The notes beneath the pieces are model-generated. The model was not told the DNA's origin. It did no database searches and saw only the letters and a program-made list of their open reading frames with translations. The translations under genes were made by a program, and so were the position numbers. A stretch of 18,464 nucleotides of DNA, from positions 1 to 18,464 of the forward strand of contig CAZETJ010000012.1 in NCBI GenBank assembly GCA_964514575.1, given 5' to 3'. Below, piece after piece: positions 14,014 to 18,464 of this stretch. Within the stretch, counting starts at the first letter, position 1; each line of letters opens with the position of its first letter. The stretch comes from CAZETJ01 sp964514575 (GTDB lineage Bacteria; Patescibacteriota; Saccharimonadia; Saccharimonadales; UBA10212).

Positions 14014-15618
14014 CTAGCCGACGACTCGGTAGACTTCTTCGATTGTCGTTTGGCCAGCTATAGCCTTTAAGATGCCGTCCTGGAGCATGGTTCTCATGCC
14101 ATCAGCTACCGCCTGATCCTGCAGGCTTTCCGTAGTGATTTGGCTGGGAGGCAGCTTTAGCAGCTTTTGGACGCCGGGAGTCATTACCAGCTGCTCACGC
14201 AAAGCCATTTGACCCTTGTAGCCGAAGGGATTATCGGCTGATGGCGTCGATTTATACAGCGTTAGATTGGCCAGGTCTGGGCGCTTGATCGATGGTGGTA
14301 GGCTGTCAATCACACTTTTGATTTGTGCAGTCAGTGCTTCGTCTGGGTTATAAGGCTGTTTAGTCTGATCATCTAGCCGACGAACTAAACGCTGGGCCAT
14401 TATCAGGTGGATGGCACTGGCGAATAGCGGATTTATGCCAATCATGTCTACCATGCGCGTCAGGGCGGCTGCAGCGCTACCAGCGTGAAAGGTAGATAGT
14501 ACTAGATGCCCGGTCAAGGCTGCCTGGAGGGCCGTCTTAGCGGTGTCAGCATCGCGGATTTCGCCGACCATAACAACATCAGGGTCAAGCCGCAGAACTG
14601 CCCGCAGACTTTCAGCAAAGTCTTGCCGGTCCAAACCGCCCTCCACCGGTACCTGAATCACACCGGGCATGTTGTATTCCACGGGGTCTTCCAGCGTAAT
14701 AATTTTGCGCTCAGGCGTATTAAGCGTGTTAATCAGCGAATAAAGGGTGGTCGTTTTGCCAGAACCAGTTGGGCCGACCACCAGGACCAGCCCGGTCGGG
14801 TGATTAATGACGTCGTTGACATGCAGCGCTTCCTCAGCCGATAAGCCCAAGTTCTCCAGCCTGAAGAACTCTAACCTGAGATTGAACAAGCGCATAACTA
14901 TATCCATGCCATAAGACGACATAACCGCCTCGACCCTAAGATTCAACTGGACAGTTTCGCCGGTGGCGAGTTGGTAGTTACGGCTGATGTGACCGCCTTG
15001 GGCGGATTTTTCATTGGTCGAAATATTGGCGGAACTTGCAATGGCCGAGACCATATGGCGGTACTTATCGTGCGACAGGTAGGCTACTGGGTGCAAAACG
15101 CCGTCCACCCGAAAACGAACGCGCACGCGGTCTTCCATATTTTCTAAATGAATGTCGCTGGCCTTAAGTTTGTAGGCTTGCTGCACAAGAAAGCCCAACA
15201 TGTCATCCGGCCGGACTTGTTCCAATGTGGCGCTTACTTCGTCGATAATGGAACTGCTTTGCTGCTCACCTGATTTAAGTTCTATATCTTCGTAGTGAAC
15301 CTCTTTCGGCGGGTCGTAAAGTTTCATGTAGTCACGGTAGCCAGTGTCGGAAATCAGTGAGAATTGTAAACGTTGGTCGGTGAACCTGCCGCGCAACTGA
15401 TTAACCGTCTGTTGGGAGGTGGTCGTTGTTAGGCCAAAATGAATGTTGTGCTCATCGGCTACTAGCGGCACTATTCGTAGAGCGTAAAGCTCCTGCAGGG
15501 TAAGGATATTTTTGAAAAGTTGCTTTTGTATTCTGGTCGTATCGACATAGGGCAAACCTAAAATCTCGGCTCGCCGGGAAGTCGCCTGCTCTTCAATCGA
15601 ACGGGCATCAGCTGCCAT
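14014..15618 (-). CDS. type IV pilus assembly ATPase PilB / GspE family
   Basis: A hexameric AAA-type ATPase at the cytoplasmic face that powers pilin polymerisation. Order: a short MshEN-like N-terminal domain (about 10-80, GLPYVD), N2 domain with KASDIHLE (152-159), then the motor domain with Walker A GPTGSGKT (282-289), Asp box ITLEDPVEY (307-315), Walker B LRLDPDVVMVGEIRD (342-356) and His box TGHLVLSTFHAG (369-380). The zinc-binding tetracysteine region that usually follows RRL is present in outline but has no cysteine at all. A complete ATPase motif set argues that it is active. No other pilus genes are in the window. A TATAAT box at 15648-15653 gives a leader of about 22 nt with an AGGA near the ATG. 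Assignment within the PilB/GspE/MshE group is not resolved, so no symbol is given. Confidence 0.93.
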   Translation of the reverse strand: MAADARSIEEQATSRRAEILGLPYVDTTRIQKQLFKNILTLQELYALRIVPLVADEHNIHFGLTTTTSQQTVNQLRGRFTDQRLQFSLISDTGYRDYMKLYDPPKEVHYEDIELKSGEQQSSSIIDEVSATLEQVRPDDMLGFLVQQAYKLKASDIHLENMEDRVRVRFRVDGVLHPVAYLSHDKYRHMVSAIASSANISTNEKSAQGGHISRNYQLATGETVQLNLRVEAVMSSYGMDIVMRLFNLRLEFFRLENLGLSAEEALHVNDVINHPTGLVLVVGPTGSGKTTTLYSLINTLNTPERKIITLEDPVEYNMPGVIQVPVEGGLDRQDFAESLRAVLRLDPDVVMVGEIRDADTAKTALQAALTGHLVLSTFHAGSAAAALTRMVDMIGINPLFASAIHLIMAQRLVRRLDDQTKQPYNPDEALTAQIKSVIDSLPPSIKRPDLANLTLYKSTPSADNPFGYKGQMALREQLVMTPGVQKLLKLPPSQITTESLQDQAVADGMRTMLQDGILKAIAGQTTIEEVYRVVG

Positions 15619-15647
15619 TTTCCTAGAGTCCCACCATATTACCTTTA

Positions 15648-15653
15648 ATTATA
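15648..15653 (-). promoter_or_regulatory. -10 box of pilB/gspE (TATAAT) in a divergent promoter region
   Basis: The complement reads perfect TATAAT; RNA would start near 15641. A weaker plus-strand -10 (TATAGA, 15650-15655) overlaps it and could serve the divergent methyltransferase at 15679. No good -35 is seen on either strand. Confidence 0.55.
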
Positions 15654-15678
15654 GACAAAGTCGGCTTAAGCTAAAAGG

Positions 15679-16173
15679 ATGCTAGAGGTTGTACTATTAG
15701 TGCATAACGTTCGTTCTGCCCACAATGTTGGCAGTTTATTGAGGTCGGCTGACGGATTAGGTGCCAGCCGGGTGATTTTATGCGGCTATACGCCCTACCC
15801 GAAACACCCTGGCGACAAGAGATTACCGCATTTGGCCGAGAAAACCCACCAACGGATCCTAAAGACAGCTTTGGGGGCTGAGATTAGCGTCCCGTGGCTA
15901 CATACCGAAGATATTTCAGAGCCTATTGCCAGCCTTAAGCGGGATGGATTCGAAATAGCGGCTATCGAACAGACTTCAGGGGCTATCGACATAAAAAAAT
16001 TTAAGCCGAGTGATAAGAAATTAGCTTTAATCGTTGGACCGGAGATTGGCGGCCTGGACCGAACGGTCCTTGACCAAGCAGATGTCCATTTGCAAATTCC
16101 TATGCGGGGCAAAAAAGAATCGCTAAACGTGGCCGTTGCCGGTGCAATTGCTCTATTTTCAGTTGCAGCCTGA
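15679..16173 (+). CDS. TrmH/SpoU family RNA 2'-O-methyltransferase
   Basis: A SPOUT-fold enzyme that methylates a ribose 2'-OH in tRNA or rRNA with SAM. The three family motifs are clear: motif 1 HNVRSAHNVGSLLRSADGLG (9-28) with the conserved Asn and Arg, motif 2 LIVGPEIGGLD (117-127), and motif 3 IPMRGKKESLNVAVAGAIAL (140-159). At 164 aa it is a minimal catalytic domain with no N-terminal RNA-binding domain, similar in size to TrmL, but the target cannot be fixed from sequence. The ATG is the only start after an in-frame TAA. AAAAGG abuts the ATG directly, too close for a Shine-Dalgarno, so a short or leaderless message is likely. It is divergent from pilB and 27 nt ahead of the CAP gene. 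Confidence 0.93.
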   Translation: MLEVVLLVHNVRSAHNVGSLLRSADGLGASRVILCGYTPYPKHPGDKRLPHLAEKTHQRILKTALGAEISVPWLHTEDISEPIASLKRDGFEIAAIEQTSGAIDIKKFKPSDKKLALIVGPEIGGLDRTVLDQADVHLQIPMRGKKESLNVAVAGAIALFSVAA

Positions 16174-16190
16174 GCACAAGCGGTTATAAT
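16163..16190 (+). promoter_or_regulatory. promoter of the CAP-domain gene (TTGCAG, 16 nt, TATAAT)
   Basis: A perfect TATAAT at 16185-16190 lies ten nt before the ATG, with a weak -35 (TTGCAG, 16163-16168) inside the end of the preceding gene. RNA would start near 16197, leaving a leader of about four nt and no room for a ribosome-binding site. Confidence 0.6.
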
Positions 16191-16200
16191 AGAACATAAA

Positions 16201-17142
16201 ATGACAGCTAAAATCAAAAGACCACTCAGAACCGGATCACAATATCGACCCAGAAACGTTAGCCGCCATGCCTTCGAGCGCGTTTATTGGCCCTACCTGC
16301 CGCTGATATTGCTGATCGGCGTACTGCTGACATTCAACTTACGCTCTCACAGTCTTCAGTCGGTTACGGCTGCGCCCAGCGCTGTTTTAACATCGACCAG
16401 TGGTACCACTCTTAACGCCTACCTTACCGACGCCAACGGCCAAAGAACTGCCGCCCATGAGCAGACTTTGACCCTAAATCCACAGTTGCAAGCCGCCGCC
16501 CAGACCAAGGCAAATGACATGGCAGCCCGCAATTACTGGAGCCATGACACACCAGAGGGCAATTCGCCTTGGGCCTTTGCCTCGGCAGAAGGTTATACCT
16601 ACCAAAAAATGGGCGAGAACTTAGCAGCCGGCTTTGGCGGCCCAGACGCTGTGACAACAGCTTGGATGGCCAGCACCTCGCACCGAGCTAATATGCTTGA
16701 CACAGCTTATACAGACGCCGGATTCGGCGTAGCCTATAGTCCCAAGTACACCTCAGCTGGCGGAGGAGCGATGTTCATAGTAGTGGCCTTTTACGGAAGA
16801 CCGGCCAGCGCGCCGCCAGCTCAGTCTCAACCAGCCTCCAGTAGTACCATCCTGACCGCCAATTCTCAGAACACTAATTTGGATGGTCTGGGCTCGCAGC
16901 CGACTAATCACGTCCAGCTGGCGGCAGCCTTTCTTCCGCCCGGCGATCTGCCAACCATAGCCGTCACCGTTATCTTGGTCGGCGCTCTAGGGATTTGGAT
17001 TGGCCGCCACATGGTTGCTATCCGGCGAGCGGCCAGGCGCAGCGAACGCTTTGTTATTAAGCACCCCCTTATCGAACTATGTTTGATAGCTGTAATTATC
17101 TTGTCGTTTCTTCTGGTCAGAACCGCCGGCTTTATTCAGTAA
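16201..17142 (+). CDS. CAP/SCP-domain membrane protein
   Basis: A cell-surface protein with a cysteine-rich-secretory/SCP-like (CAP) domain, a fold of uncertain activity in bacteria. Residues 1-30 are basic and cytoplasmic, 32-48 a membrane segment, and about 68-200 the CAP domain with its cavity residues H115 (YWSHDTPEG), E139 (GENLAAGF) and H161 (SHRANMLD), then AGFGVAYS and a terminal FIVVAFYGRP strand. A Pro/Ser/Gln/Asn linker (about 201-240) follows. Two further hydrophobic segments (about 252-268 and 290-308) flank a very basic cytoplasmic loop (RRAARRSERF). Bacterial CAP proteins often have one anchor; the extra C-terminal pair is less usual. It has its own promoter. Its TAA directly abuts the dnaE stop on the other strand. 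Confidence 0.9.
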   Translation: MTAKIKRPLRTGSQYRPRNVSRHAFERVYWPYLPLILLIGVLLTFNLRSHSLQSVTAAPSAVLTSTSGTTLNAYLTDANGQRTAAHEQTLTLNPQLQAAAQTKANDMAARNYWSHDTPEGNSPWAFASAEGYTYQKMGENLAAGFGGPDAVTTAWMASTSHRANMLDTAYTDAGFGVAYSPKYTSAGGGAMFIVVAFYGRPASAPPAQSQPASSSTILTANSQNTNLDGLGSQPTNHVQLAAAFLPPGDLPTIAVTVILVGALGIWIGRHMVAIRRAARRSERFVIKHPLIELCLIAVIILSFLLVRTAGFIQ

Positions 17143-18464
17143 TTAGCGTACTACGACGTTTGTTGACCCGAACATTGACGCTAGATCGCGCAGGCTAGAT
17201 TCGTTGATATCAATGGTCTGCGGCAATTTTATAATCTGTTTAGAGTCTTTCGGGCCGGTGACCAGAACAACTTCTGTTGGGCCCTGGTGGTTGTCGAGCT
17301 TTTCTTTGAGCGAAATTAGCAGGGTTTGGTTGTTGCTGTCTTCAAGGCGGATATACAGCCGCTGCGAGCCCGGCGTCTCCGCCGATCTGCTTTTGTGGTT
17401 TTTGGCCTGATCTAAGCTGACGACCTGAACTTCATCTACTAGAATTTTCGGCTCTTCCGAGGTTCTATCAGCGCCACGACCCGTGCCAATTTTGCCCTTA
17501 GCCAGAATGATCTGGTCGCGTTGGCAGACCTCCGCAGCGTTGGCATAAACCTTTGGGAAGAGAACCAACTCCATCTCGCCGCTCAAATCCTCAATTTTAA
17601 CAAACGCCATCTTAGAGCCGTTCTTGGTGGTAATCTCTCGTACGTCGCTAATCCGGCCGCCAACCGTCACCTCGCGTCCATCTAAACCGCCGCTTATGCT
17701 CTTAACCGGCGTAGTGTTGCTGGCCAAGATCGCTTGGTAGTCCTCTAGCGGGCTTTGGCTAAGATATAGGCCAAGCAGCTCCCTTTCCCACGTAAGCTGC
17801 TCCTGCGGCGAAAAGGTCGGGCCGCTCTTGTCTAGAACTAAGCGCTGAGCCATCTCGGACGGCACATCGCTCTCGCCGAACAAGTCGACCTGTCCCGATA
17901 GTGCGTCTTGCTGAATTTTGCTTGATAGCCCCAAGATACTATCGACGTTATTTAATAGCAGACTGCGTTCGCCGAAGCTGTCTAGGGCTCCGGCCTTGAC
18001 CAACGATTCGAGTCCCTTGCGGTTAACGACACGCGGGTTAACGTGTTTACAAAAATCTTCGAGAGAGGCGAACGAGCCGCCGGCAAGCTCCCGGCCTTTT
18101 AGAATTTCTTCGACTGCGCCATGGCCAACATTTTTGACTGCATCAAGTCCGAAACGGATTTGGCCTCCATCCGGATCGGCGCCGGGCACCACCGCGAATT
18201 CGTGGAAGGATTGGTTGACGTCGGGCGGCAGGACTTCTATCCCCATGTGTCGACACTCCGTGATCTCGATTGCCAGACGGTCGATGTCGTCATAATCACT
18301 GGTCATTAGGGCGGCCATAAAGGCCGCCGGATAGTGCGCCTTGAGATAAGCCGTCTGATAAGCGATCAGGGCGTAGCAGGCCGAGTGCACTTTGTTGAAA
18401 CAATAAGCCGCGAATTCCTCCAGCTGAGTCCAGAACCGCTCCATAAGTTTGCGGTTGGCTCCGA
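17143..18464 (-). CDS. dnaE: DNA polymerase III alpha subunit, C-terminal part (N-terminus cut by window edge)
   Basis: The catalytic subunit of the replicative polymerase; only the last 440 or so residues are here. The frame stays open to the right edge (upstream codons read GANRKL), so the ATG at 18444 is internal. Visible parts, numbered from that Met: fingers segment FNKVHSACYALIAYQTAYLK (16-35), the LPPDVNQS motif (72-79), FGLDAVKNVG (98-107) and the tandem helix-hairpin-helix region (about 103-160, NRKGLESLVKAGALDSFG), then the LLGLYLSQSPLEDY motif and an OB fold (about 245-335, with GREVTVGGRISDVREITTK and MELVLFPKVY). A short C-terminal domain of about 80 residues follows. The catalytic aspartates of the palm lie beyond the window. 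The TAA stop abuts that of the convergent CAP gene. Confidence 0.96.
   Translation of the reverse strand, partial: GANRKLMERFWTQLEEFAAYCFNKVHSACYALIAYQTAYLKAHYPAAFMAALMTSDYDDIDRLAIEITECRHMGIEVLPPDVNQSFHEFAVVPGADPDGGQIRFGLDAVKNVGHGAVEEILKGRELAGGSFASLEDFCKHVNPRVVNRKGLESLVKAGALDSFGERSLLLNNVDSILGLSSKIQQDALSGQVDLFGESDVPSEMAQRLVLDKSGPTFSPQEQLTWERELLGLYLSQSPLEDYQAILASNTTPVKSISGGLDGREVTVGGRISDVREITTKNGSKMAFVKIEDLSGEMELVLFPKVYANAAEVCQRDQIILAKGKIGTGRGADRTSEEPKILVDEVQVVSLDQAKNHKSRSAETPGSQRLYIRLEDSNNQTLLISLKEKLDNHQGPTEVVLVTGPKDSKQIIKLPQTIDINESSLRDLASMFGSTNVVVR

Noticed and set aside
12776..16173. Alternative genetic code with TGA as a sense codon
   Set aside because: rnhB, trmH and the M29 gene all end at TGA exactly where their families end, so TGA is a stop.

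Overview
The window reads as a compact, gene-dense bacterial segment of roughly balanced base composition. It most likely comes from a Patescibacteria/CPR genome, and Saccharibacteria (TM7) is my best guess. The grounds are an almost complete absence of intergenic space, convergent genes that touch or overlap, several promoters placed so close to the start codon that the mRNA would be leaderless, a pilus-type ATPase, a class A PBP with a long Cys-containing tail, and a CAP-domain membrane protein. TGA is a stop here: rnhB, trmH and the M29 peptidase all end in TGA at the expected family ends. That argues against the recoded Gracilibacteria/Absconditabacteria. The lineage is inference, not proven.

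Layout. 1-1996 (minus): tyrS followed with no gap by a class I SAM methyltransferase that runs off the left edge. 2119-5115 (plus): a class A penicillin-binding protein, divergent from tyrS. 5122-10557 (minus): nusA, a small secreted orphan, a CIRCE-controlled clpC, and a membrane-anchored HExxH putative metalloprotease. 10676-11104 (plus): a stand-alone relic of the N-terminal domain of an M1 aminopeptidase, tail-to-tail with the next gene. 11094-15618 (minus): pilB, rplS, rnhB, yraN and an M29 aminopeptidase, with the conserved rplS-rnhB-yraN order. A 100-N assembly gap lies between rnhB and yraN. 15679-17142 (plus): a TrmH/SpoU methyltransferase and a CAP-domain membrane protein. 17143-18464 (minus): the C-terminal part of dnaE, cut by the right edge.

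Function. Most genes are housekeeping: translation (TyrRS, L19), RNA modification (TrmH family), transcription (NusA), replication (DnaE, RNase HII), proteostasis (ClpC, M29) and wall synthesis (PBP). The accessory material is surface-directed: the HExxH protein, the CAP protein, the orphan secreted protein and the pilus ATPase. These would suit a host-associated epibiont, but that is inference.

Regulation gives the best signals: a perfect CIRCE-type operator over the clpC promoter; an intrinsic terminator between the apparent nusA promoter and the nusA start; and a recurring -10 box 6-10 nt before start codons. I see no tRNA, rRNA, CRISPR array, insertion sequence or long repeat. No gene-free stretch exceeds 300 bases.
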